A DNA stretch of 7,955 bases from CAYYAU01 sp964469765 [NCBI: uncultured Clostridia bacterium]. GTDB lineage: Bacteria; UBA6262; WVXT01; CAYYAU01. Shown piece after piece: positions 1 through 5,712 of the stretch (the stretch's first letter is position 1; each line of letters begins with the position of its first letter). The notes under the pieces were generated by a model. It was not told where the DNA came from, did not search any database, and worked only from the letters and a program-made list of their open reading frames with translations. Both the position numbers and the translations under genes were made by a program. The stretch is taken from the NCBI GenBank assembly GCA_964469765.1, contig CAYYAU010000049.1, positions 1-7,955 on the forward strand, in the 5' to 3' direction.

Positions 1-78
1 GATTTTGAAAATTTATTTTCCGCTTGGAGAAAAGAAAAACAAAGATACAACAAAATGTATAAATTTTGTTCAGAATGA
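1..78 (+). CDS. C-terminal tail of an upstream gene (partial, unidentified)
   Basis: Frame 1 is open from the window edge to a TGA at 76-78 and would encode the last 25 residues of a protein, beginning DFENLFSAW and ending KFCSE. The composition (aromatic and charged residues, ordinary codons for this window) looks like real coding sequence, but no family can be named from so short a tail. Frame 2 is also open from the edge, to a TGA at 92-94, so the choice of frame is uncertain. Either end lies within 30 nt of the next start codon, so the upstream gene is probably in the same operon as the REC-transketolase gene. Confidence 0.4.
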   Translation, partial: DFENLFSAWRKEKQRYNKMYKFCSE

Positions 79-82
79 ACAA
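66..82. repeat. Short perfect dyad before the REC-transketolase gene
   Basis: TTGTTCA (66-72), a GAA spacer, then TGAACAA (76-82) make a perfect 7-bp inverted repeat that overlaps the probable stop of the upstream gene and ends 24 nt before the next ATG. It could be an operator or a small hairpin. It lacks a following T-tract, so it is not a standard terminator. Confidence 0.35.
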
Positions 83-105
83 GTTGAATATTGAAAGGAG
101 AGTAA

Positions 106-1311
106 ATGAAAAAGAAAATTTTGGTAGTGGATGATGACCCTAAGATTATAACATTATCAAAGTTTATTTTAGAAAAGAACGGATACGAAGTCCTTACAAG
201 TAATGGCGGTAAAAAAGCAATTGAAATGGCTAAAAATGAAAAGCCTGATTTGATTATTTTGGACATTATGATGCCTGAGATGGATGGGTATCAGGTTTGT
301 GAGCGTTTAAAGAAAAATAAGAACACAAAGCAGATTCCTATTATGATGCTTACAGCATTGGATATGGGACAGGATTTTGAAAAGGCATTGAAGAAAGGAG
401 CTGATTGGTATATCACAAAGCCTTTTGAAGCAGACCACCTTTTAAAGAGAATAAACTACCTAATTGAAAAAAAACAAAGATTTAAAAATATAGACATAAA
501 TAAACTAAAAACTATTGCTAAACACATTAGAATCGATATTATAAAGATGCTTACAGAGGCTGGTTCTGGACATCCTGGTGGTTCTCTTTCTATTGTTGAG
601 ATATTGGTTTCTCTTTATTTTGGTCAGATACTACAACACGACCCTAAAAATCCAAAATGGAACCAAAGAGATATATTTCTACTTTCAAAAGGGCATGCAT
701 GTCCTGCATTATATGCATGTTTAGCTCATTGTGGATACTTTCCAAAGGAGGAACTTTTAACTTTAAGAAAGTTTGGGACTAGACTACAAGGTCATCCTGC
801 AGTTGATAAGGGACTTTCTGGAATAGAAGTAGCTTCAGGTTCATTAGGACAAGGACTATCAATTGCGGTTGGGGCAGCATTGGGTTTTAAGTTGAACAAC
901 TCTCAACAGAAGGTTTACTGCTTGTTAGGGGATGGAGAGTGTGATGAAGGTCAAGTTTGGGAAGCAGCAATGGCAGCTACTCATTATCGTCTAGAGAATC
1001 TATGTGGTATTGTAGATTATAATAATCTTCAGATTGATGGGTTTGTTTCGGATATAATGACATTAGCTCCTTTTAAAGAAAAATGGATTGCATTTGGTTG
1101 GGAGGTTATAGAGATAAATGGCCATAATTTTAATGAAATATTTTCAGCTTTTCAGAGATTTTACGATGTTAAAGATAAACCTACAATGATTATAGCACAT
1201 ACCATTAAAGGGAAAGGTGTCTCTTTTATGGAGAATGCTGTTCAATGGCATGGGAAGGCACCTAAAAAGGAACAGGCAGAGGCTGCCTTAAAGGAGTTGG
1301 AGTCTTTATAA
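106..1311 (+). CDS. Response-regulator receiver domain fused to transketolase N-terminal half
   Basis: Residues 1-121 form a complete CheY-like receiver: acidic pocket D9/D10, phospho-acceptor D53 (ILDIMMPEMDG), T83 and K105 (TKPF). After a short lysine-rich linker, residues 131-401 are the thiamine-diphosphate-binding half of a split transketolase: EAGSGHPGGSLS (151-162), SKGHACPALYA (194-204), HPAVDKGLSGIEVASGSLGQ (230-249), and the cofactor motif from GDG (275-277) to NN (306-307). This half is about 270 aa, the usual length of a free-standing N subunit, so the receiver is an addition, not a replacement. The catalytic partner is the next gene. Transketolase moves two-carbon ketol units between sugar phosphates in the cytoplasm. 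The start is supported by AAAGGAG at 94-100. No ATG, GTG or TTG lies in frame between the domains near a normal subunit start, which argues against two separate genes. Phospho-control of the enzyme is inference. Confidence 0.9.
   Translation: MKKKILVVDDDPKIITLSKFILEKNGYEVLTSNGGKKAIEMAKNEKPDLIILDIMMPEMDGYQVCERLKKNKNTKQIPIMMLTALDMGQDFEKALKKGADWYITKPFEADHLLKRINYLIEKKQRFKNIDINKLKTIAKHIRIDIIKMLTEAGSGHPGGSLSIVEILVSLYFGQILQHDPKNPKWNQRDIFLLSKGHACPALYACLAHCGYFPKEELLTLRKFGTRLQGHPAVDKGLSGIEVASGSLGQGLSIAVGAALGFKLNNSQQKVYCLLGDGECDEGQVWEAAMAATHYRLENLCGIVDYNNLQIDGFVSDIMTLAPFKEKWIAFGWEVIEINGHNFNEIFSAFQRFYDVKDKPTMIIAHTIKGKGVSFMENAVQWHGKAPKKEQAEAALKELESL
467..474 (+). other. A8 run at the REC-transketolase junction
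   Basis: Eight consecutive A residues encode the end of E121 plus K122 and K123, exactly in the linker. Losing one A gives a stop after 128 codons; gaining one gives a stop after 126 codons. Either slip would release a free receiver domain of normal length. Runs of this length can cause polymerase slippage in AT-rich bacteria, but nothing here shows that it happens. Confidence 0.4.
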
Positions 1312-1332
1312 ACTGAATTGTGAATTGGATAT

Positions 1333-1398
1333 TGGAAATTGTAAATTTCAAAATGGGAAAACAGAATAAATTTTACAATTTAATATTTACAATTTTCA
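1333..1398. repeat. Inverted repeat in the spacer between the two transketolase genes
   Basis: AAATTGTAAAT at 1336-1346 is the exact reverse complement of ATTTACAATTT at 1385-1395. The stem extends outward by three more pairs, one of them G-T (1333-1335 with 1396-1398). A second near-copy of the right arm (TTTTACAATTT, 1371-1381) lies in the loop, so two alternative hairpins are possible. The 119-nt spacer also holds short AATTG-like motifs (about 1315-1341). It could be an mRNA structure adjusting expression of the second subunit, or a dispersed intergenic repeat. There is no T-tract directly after the stem, so it is not a typical terminator. Confidence 0.5.
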
Positions 1399-1416
1399 TT
1401 TTTCAATGAAAAAGAA

Positions 1417-1423
1417 AGGAGGT
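1417..1423 (+). promoter_or_regulatory. Ribosome binding site fixing the GTG start of the transketolase C half
   Basis: AGGAGGT is a near-perfect anti-16S match placed 7 nt before GTG at 1431. It selects this GTG over the out-of-frame ATG at 1406, which has no such site and reaches a stop after 11 codons. Confidence 0.75.
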
Positions 1424-1430
1424 CTACCGG

Positions 1431-2375
1431 GTGGAGTGTAAATCAACAAGAAATGGGTTTGGAGACGGTGTTGTTGAATTAGGTAAAGAGGATAATGATG
1501 TTGTTGTATTGAGTGCAGATGTATGTGAGTCTACAAGAGCGTCTTATTTTGCAGAACGTTTTCCAGAGAGATTCTTTAATGTTGGTGTAGCTGAACAGAA
1601 CCTCATTGGAGTTGGTGGAGGGTTGGCATTGGTTGGAAAAACAGTATTTGTTTCCACATACGGAGTTTTTGCAACCTGTAGAGGATTAGACCAGATAAGA
1701 ACAACGGTTTGTTTTTCTAATCTGAATGTAAAGATTATAGGTACTCACGGGGGCTTGCTTGTTGGTCCGGATGGTGCTACTCATCATGCTTTGGAAGAAA
1801 TAACATTAATGAGAGCTATGCCTAATATGAGAGTTATTGTACCGTGCGATTCAATTGAAGCTAAAAAGGCAACTTTAATAGCAGGAAGAATTAAGGGTCC
1901 TTTTTATTTAAGATTAGGAAGAGAGCCTGTACCAGTTATAACGGATGAAAATACACCTTTTACTCTTGGTAAATGTGGAGAGCTTCACTCAGGTGATGAT
2001 GTAACAATTATAGCCTGTGGAGTTATGGTATATCTTTCTTTGGAAGCCATAAAGCATTTAGAAAAGGATGGGATTTCTGCAAGGCTTTTGAATCTGCACA
2101 CAATTAAACCTTTAGATAAAGAAACAATCCTTAAGGCAGCTAAGGAAACCAATGCGATTGTTACTGCTGAGGAACATCTTTTAGCAGGAGGGATGGGTAG
2201 TGCTGTAAGTGAATTATTAGTAAAGAACCACCCTGTTCCTATTGAAATGGTTGGTGTAGATTATAAATTTGGAGAGTCAGGAAAGCCTTGGGAGGTTATG
2301 GAAGGATTTGGGTTAACATCAACCGCTATATATGAGGCTGTAAAAAGAGTATTAAAAAGAAAAAAGTCCAATTAA
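1431..2375 (+). CDS. Transketolase, C-terminal (pyrimidine-binding and transketolase-C) subunit
   Basis: This 314-aa protein is the second half of a split transketolase. It carries the pyrimidine-binding domain with the cofactor-activating glutamate E55 in VGVAEQNLIG (51-60), the GPDGATHHALEE loop (112-123) whose H118 matches the substrate-binding histidine of full-length transketolases, and the RLGREPVP segment of that domain. The C-terminal domain follows from roughly residue 190 (DDVTIIACG, LNLHTIKPLDKE, AEEHLLAGGMGS). The length is normal for free-standing C subunits of archaea and many bacteria. It should pair with the thiamine-diphosphate half encoded just upstream. A DXP synthase or dehydrogenase E1 assignment is less likely because of the N-subunit neighbour and transketolase-type loops. 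The GTG start is set by AGGAGGT at 1417-1423. Confidence 0.93.
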   Translation: MECKSTRNGFGDGVVELGKEDNDVVVLSADVCESTRASYFAERFPERFFNVGVAEQNLIGVGGGLALVGKTVFVSTYGVFATCRGLDQIRTTVCFSNLNVKIIGTHGGLLVGPDGATHHALEEITLMRAMPNMRVIVPCDSIEAKKATLIAGRIKGPFYLRLGREPVPVITDENTPFTLGKCGELHSGDDVTIIACGVMVYLSLEAIKHLEKDGISARLLNLHTIKPLDKETILKAAKETNAIVTAEEHLLAGGMGSAVSELLVKNHPVPIEMVGVDYKFGESGKPWEVMEGFGLTSTAIYEAVKRVLKRKKSN

Positions 2376-2412
2376 TTATAAAATAGATACTTATTTTCAA
2401 CTGGAATAGTTA

Positions 2413-3402
2413 ATGGAATTACTACAGATAGTAGTAATAATTCTTGTATTAATTTTTCTTTTTATAAACGGTTTTCACGATGGATGTAACATTTTAAACC
2501 CTATAATCTCTACAAGAGTTTTGGATATCCGTCCTGCTTTATATATACTAACTATTTCAGAATTCGTTGGTGCTATATTTTTAGGCTCGGCCGTCACAAA
2601 GACTATTGGCGAGAAACTTGTGCATTTCTCTTTATTTTCATTGTATGTATTAGTAGCAGGGGTTATTGGAGCTATTATCTGGAATCTTTTGACATGGTAT
2701 TGGAAAGTTCCTTCAAGTTCATCTCAAGCACTGATTGGAGGTATATTAGGTTCTTCGGTTGCCAACCTATTTTATTTACAGGATATGAGTTTAATATACT
2801 GGAAGAATGTTTTCTTAATAGTGATAATTCTTTTATGTTCTCCATTTATTGGTTTTCTTATTAGTTGGATACTTACAAAACTTGCATATACTATTCTAAT
2901 CAAAGTTGAATTCAAAAAAAAGGATATAGTTAGAATCTTCCATCTGGCATCTTTTGTTTTCTTGGGATTGGTTCATGGAAGCAATGATGTACAAAAAGGG
3001 TTGGGGGTTATCTTAATTTCGTTTTTGATTGTTGGAGTAAATGGTCCAACTCCTTTATGGATAAGAATACTAACTGCTACAGTATTTGCTCTGGGAGTTT
3101 CTAGAGGGGGATGGCGAATAATGAGATCCCTCTCATATAAACTTTATAAAATCAGGTCTTTTTCGGGTTTTATTTCGCAGTCTTCAGCAGCGCTAACAGT
3201 GGGTAGTTTAGGATTTATTGGGTTTCCTGTAAGTTCTACGCAGATTCTTTTTTGTTCTTTAATAGGAACAGGAACAGCACTTCAAGCAAAAACTCTTCGG
3301 TGGGGATTAATTAAGAATATTTTTATTTTCTGGTTTCTTACAATGCCAATAACAGCTATAATTTCATTTAGTACATTTATATTACTTAAAAATATAGGAT
3401 AA
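2413..3402 (+). CDS. PiT-family inorganic phosphate permease
   Basis: A 329-aa polytopic membrane protein with roughly eight to ten hydrophobic segments and the internal duplication typical of PiT carriers. The first signature is NGFHDGCNILN (19-29) and the second is GSNDVQKGLG (189-198); these hold the paired asparagine/aspartate motifs used in phosphate binding. Each is followed by a serine-rich proline motif: VPSSSSQALIGG (99-110) in the first half and GFPVSSTQ near residue 273 in the second. PiT proteins import phosphate, often as a metal-phosphate complex or by proton or sodium symport; the coupling ion cannot be read here. Only a weak GGA precedes the ATG, 37 nt after the transketolase stop. 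The DUF47 partner follows with a one-base overlap. The first motif is diverged from the usual GANDVAN-like form, so sulfate or another oxyanion is a remote alternative. Confidence 0.92.
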   Translation: MELLQIVVIILVLIFLFINGFHDGCNILNPIISTRVLDIRPALYILTISEFVGAIFLGSAVTKTIGEKLVHFSLFSLYVLVAGVIGAIIWNLLTWYWKVPSSSSQALIGGILGSSVANLFYLQDMSLIYWKNVFLIVIILLCSPFIGFLISWILTKLAYTILIKVEFKKKDIVRIFHLASFVFLGLVHGSNDVQKGLGVILISFLIVGVNGPTPLWIRILTATVFALGVSRGGWRIMRSLSYKLYKIRSFSGFISQSSAALTVGSLGFIGFPVSSTQILFCSLIGTGTALQAKTLRWGLIKNIFIFWFLTMPITAIISFSTFILLKNIG

Positions 3403-4004
3403 TGAAACTAAACACAAAAAGTAAAGATTTTTTTGAAATGTTACAAGTACAAATAGAAAAGGTAATTGAAGGTATTAACTGTCTATATGAGTTTATTCAT
3501 AATGTGTCTAAGGAGAATGGTCAAAAAGTAAAGAGAGTAGAGAAAGAAGCAGATGAGATAAGAAGGTTTATAATTAACAAATTAAATAAGGCCTTTGTTA
3601 CTCCTATGGATAGAGAAGACATATTTAGTCTTTCTAGGATATTTGATGACATTGTGGATTATGCAAAGAGCACTGTAAATGAGATGCTACTTTTTGAGGT
3701 TAGGACCAACCCTTACTTAAAGAGAATGGTCAGTGTGTTAAAGAAACAAACCGAATACATTGGAAAGGCTGTTAAAAACCTTAAAAGGGCTCCTAATGAG
3801 GCTTTAGAGTTTGCAGCTAACGCAAAAAAAGCGGAAAATGAGATGGAACATTTGTATCATGAGGCTTTGGTAAGATTATTTAAAGAAAGCAATGTTATCT
3901 TAATTTTAAAATTAAGAGAAATTTATAGGCACTTAAGTAATGCTGCTGACAGAGCAGATGAGGCGGGAAATAGAATTGGAGACATTGTGGTTAAATCTAC
4001 TTGA
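3402..4004 (+). CDS. DUF47/PhoU-like phosphate transport accessory protein
   Basis: A 200-aa, almost wholly helical, charged protein of the DUF47 (PhoU-like, Pit accessory) family, which is commonly encoded beside PiT permeases. Visible hallmarks are EKEADE (47-52), TPMDREDIFSLSRIFDDIVDY (67-87) and the C-terminal ADRADEAGNRI (182-192). The spaced acidic residues match the E/D-x3-D metal-binding pattern of PhoU-type three-helix bundles. The family is thought to control or assist the cognate permease from the cytoplasmic side. The ATG overlaps the permease stop by one base (TAATG), and AGGA lies just before it, so translation is probably coupled. The length is normal for the family and nothing appears missing. 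Confidence 0.9.
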   Translation: MKLNTKSKDFFEMLQVQIEKVIEGINCLYEFIHNVSKENGQKVKRVEKEADEIRRFIINKLNKAFVTPMDREDIFSLSRIFDDIVDYAKSTVNEMLLFEVRTNPYLKRMVSVLKKQTEYIGKAVKNLKRAPNEALEFAANAKKAENEMEHLYHEALVRLFKESNVILILKLREIYRHLSNAADRADEAGNRIGDIVVKST

Positions 4005-4012
4005 AAATAAAA

Positions 4013-4039
4013 GTGTGCATATGCATAAATGCTATACAC
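4013..4039 (+). promoter_or_regulatory. Possible promoter and palindromic operator ahead of the methyltransferase unit
   Basis: TGCATATGCA (4016-4025) is a perfect 10-bp palindrome, and a wider imperfect dyad pairs GTGT (4013-4016) with ACAC (4036-4039). An extended -10-like element, TGCTATACA (4030-4038), overlaps the right side. TTGAAA at 4001-4006 is too far away to be its -35. This is the only spacer between the phosphate genes and the methyltransferase pair, so an own, possibly autoregulated, promoter is plausible. There is no experimental support. Confidence 0.3.
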
Positions 4040-4065
4040 AAGTTGTCACTTAAATAAGGAGATAA

Positions 4066-4722
4066 ATGAAAAGAAAAGAGACAACTACCATTGAAGGAAG
4101 AGCTATTGAGATTAAAGGTTCTCTGGCTCGGCATGAAATTGTGAAAAAAGTTGTGAATATATTTATTGAGACTGAATACCGCAAGAAGGGGAAAGGTGTA
4201 ATATTCCGATATCCGGTAGAAAACATACAAGATGAACAACTTTTTATTGTCAGGCCGGGGCATAAAAAGAACTTTGATTTTAAAGTAGAGGTAGATAAAA
4301 GTTTTAGACTTGGAGAGGGAAGTCATATAGAAATTGCTCAGGATTTAAGGGATAAGGAGAAAGAAAATAAACAAAAGCTCGAAAATTTATTAAATGCAAT
4401 CACTGAGATATATAATTGTTCAGAGAATGATGTTGATAAAGTATTGGCAAAATATCCCGGTTTGGATAGATCGTTTCAAACAGGCGCAAAAGTTGAAGTT
4501 ATTCTAAAAGTTATTAAGTGGTTGTTTGTTATGGAAGATATTGTCTATTGGGATAATGAAGGGCGTGCATTTTTATTTAATTTCCTTAGATATGTTACGA
4601 AAGAAAGTGACGATAGTAGACTCAGAGAGGCATTAGAAAAAATTAAAAATCCAGATAGACTAAAAAGTTTTATGAAAAAGTGTAATATTGAATGGATTCC
4701 AGTCAAAGGGAGAATCTTATAA
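4066..4722 (+). CDS. Unrecognised 218-aa protein paired with a DNA methyltransferase
   Basis: I do not recognise the family. The first 90 residues alternate hydrophobic and charged residues as in a beta-rich domain, including RPGHKKNFDFKVEVD (63-77). Residues 93-118 are strongly charged and helical (RDKEKENKQKLENLLNAI). The last 100 residues look helical and aromatic (KWLFVMEDIVYW, NEGRAFLFNFLRYV). There is no signal peptide, membrane segment, zinc cluster or HNH motif. The start is fixed by AAGGAG at 4056-4061. The stop lies two bases before the methyltransferase ATG, so the two are almost certainly co-translated. Options by position are a restriction endonuclease, a control or specificity protein, or a methyltransferase partner. 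D71-F-K73 with upstream E52 could be read as a degenerate PD-(D/E)XK core, but this is weak. Confidence 0.85.
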   Translation: MKRKETTTIEGRAIEIKGSLARHEIVKKVVNIFIETEYRKKGKGVIFRYPVENIQDEQLFIVRPGHKKNFDFKVEVDKSFRLGEGSHIEIAQDLRDKEKENKQKLENLLNAITEIYNCSENDVDKVLAKYPGLDRSFQTGAKVEVILKVIKWLFVMEDIVYWDNEGRAFLFNFLRYVTKESDDSRLREALEKIKNPDRLKSFMKKCNIEWIPVKGRIL

Positions 4723-4724
4723 CT

Positions 4725-5576
4725 ATGAAAAAGTACTTAAACAAAGTTTTTCTAAAGGACATCATGGAGCTCTTAAAGGAGTTGCCTGATAAATGCGTTG
4801 ATATGGTTTATGGGGACCCTGACTATAATGTGGGGATAAAATATGGCGATAAGTCTTATACCAAGACCTTTGACGAATATATTGAGTGGTACATTGAATT
4901 AGTAAAGGAATCACTAAGGGTTTTAAAGGATACAGGGAATATGTTTTTAATAAATTATCCTAAACAAAATGCTTATTTAAGAGTAAAATATTTAGACAAG
5001 GCGTGCTATGAAGTTTGTGAGTATGTTTGGGTATATAATACAAATGTAGGACATACTCCGAAACGTTTTACTACAGCCCATAGAAGTATCCTACATTGTA
5101 GAAAAACCGAACATAACAAATTTTATAAAAACAATGTAGCGGTTCCTTATAAAAATCCAACAGATAAACGGATTTTACAAAACTTAGCCAATGGTTCAAA
5201 AGGAAGAATGCCATACGATTGGTTTTATTTTGACTTAGTGAAAAATGTAAGTAAAGAGAAAACATTTCATGTTTGCCAGATTCCTCAAAAATTATCAGAA
5301 ATGTTAATTAAATCCTGCACCATGCCAAAGGATATTGTTTTGGTTCTATTTGGCGGGAGTGGTTCTGAGATAGAAATTTGTAAAGTGCTTAACAGACAAT
5401 ATATCTCAGCCGAAATTGATGAAAAGTATTACAAGATGATTCTTGATAGATTGAGTAAAGGAAAGATTGAGGAGAAATATCGGCTGAATATGAAGAAGTA
5501 TGAAATTAAAAACATACAGACACAATTAACATTACTTAAAGAACAAAAAGAATATTTAGAAAGCAAGCGGAGATAA
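4725..5576 (+). CDS. Beta-class site-specific DNA methyltransferase (probably adenine-N6)
   Basis: A 283-aa enzyme with the beta-class motif order. Catalytic motif IV comes first (DPDYN, 31-35), then a target-recognition region in the middle (about 110-180, including HRSILHC and MPYDWFYF), then motif X (QIPQKLSEML, 185-194) and the AdoMet-binding motif I near the C-terminus (FGGSGSE, 209-215), followed by AEIDEKYYKMI as motif II. A lysine-rich helical tail ends the protein. DPxY favours adenine-N6 over cytosine-N4 methylation; the target cannot be read. DPDY replaces the usual DPPY, and GGSGSE replaces the usual AGSGTT-like form. The ATG at 4725, two bases after the upstream stop and behind AGGGAGA (4707-4713), is preferred. 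An in-frame ATG at 4692 would add 11 residues but lies inside the previous gene. Confidence 0.9.
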   Translation: MKKYLNKVFLKDIMELLKELPDKCVDMVYGDPDYNVGIKYGDKSYTKTFDEYIEWYIELVKESLRVLKDTGNMFLINYPKQNAYLRVKYLDKACYEVCEYVWVYNTNVGHTPKRFTTAHRSILHCRKTEHNKFYKNNVAVPYKNPTDKRILQNLANGSKGRMPYDWFYFDLVKNVSKEKTFHVCQIPQKLSEMLIKSCTMPKDIVLVLFGGSGSEIEICKVLNRQYISAEIDEKYYKMILDRLSKGKIEEKYRLNMKKYEIKNIQTQLTLLKEQKEYLESKRR

Positions 5577-5577
5577 T

Positions 5578-5606
5578 ATGATAAAAAGTGACCATCCACA
5601 TATAAT
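5578..5606 (+). promoter_or_regulatory. Possible sigma-70-type promoter before the phosphorylase gene
   Basis: A perfect TATAAT (5601-5606) lies 17 bp after ATGATA (5578-5583), a 4/6 match to the -35 consensus. It would give a leader of about 80 nt in the only sizeable gap (119 nt) between the methyltransferase and phosphorylase genes. In AT-rich DNA such matches are common by chance. A separate TTGACT at 5647-5652 has no well-spaced -10. Confidence 0.25.
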
Positions 5607-5712
5607 ACAGCATAAACCTATCCTTTATTTTATATACGGCATATACTTGACTCAAAACAAAATTAATAAGACTATTTACTATAGTTATACAACAAATGCC
5701 CACAGATATTGA
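5578..5712 (+). CDS. Possible 44-aa leader ORF overlapping the phosphorylase start
   Basis: An ATG two bases after the methyltransferase stop, preceded by GGAG at 5569-5572, opens a 44-codon frame ending at TGA 5710-5712, 17 nt inside the phosphorylase gene. The product is rich in I, Y and H and resembles nothing I know. Its interest is positional: the phosphorylase ATG has no visible ribosome binding site, so reading through this small frame could deliver ribosomes to it. It may equally be chance. Confidence 0.22.
   Translation: MIKSDHPHIIQHKPILYFIYGIYLTQNKINKTIYYSYTTNAHRY

Noticed and set aside
1406-1441. 11-codon frame (ATG at 1406) ahead of the transketolase C subunit
   Set aside because: No ribosome binding site before it, and it overlaps the AGGAGGT that serves the GTG at 1431. 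It could still act as a tiny leader, but nothing supports that.
2378-2400. AAAATA/TATTTT dyad after the transketolase C gene as a terminator
   Set aside because: The stem is only six A-T pairs, with no GC content and no proper T-tract, so it is not stable enough to call.
3997-4326. 109-aa minus-strand frame opposite the start of the 218-aa gene
   Set aside because: It lies antisense to a gene with a strong ribosome binding site, has a low-complexity aromatic/serine composition typical of the complement of AT-rich coding DNA, and shows no motif.
4692-4724. Upstream in-frame ATG as the methyltransferase start
   Set aside because: It would overlap the previous gene by 31 nt and add 11 residues without family features; the ATG at 4725 has a better-placed AGGGAGA and starts right at the conserved fold.
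5071-5265. 64-aa minus-strand frame inside the methyltransferase gene
   Set aside because: Wholly antisense to well-supported coding sequence, with phenylalanine/tyrosine/leucine-rich chance composition.
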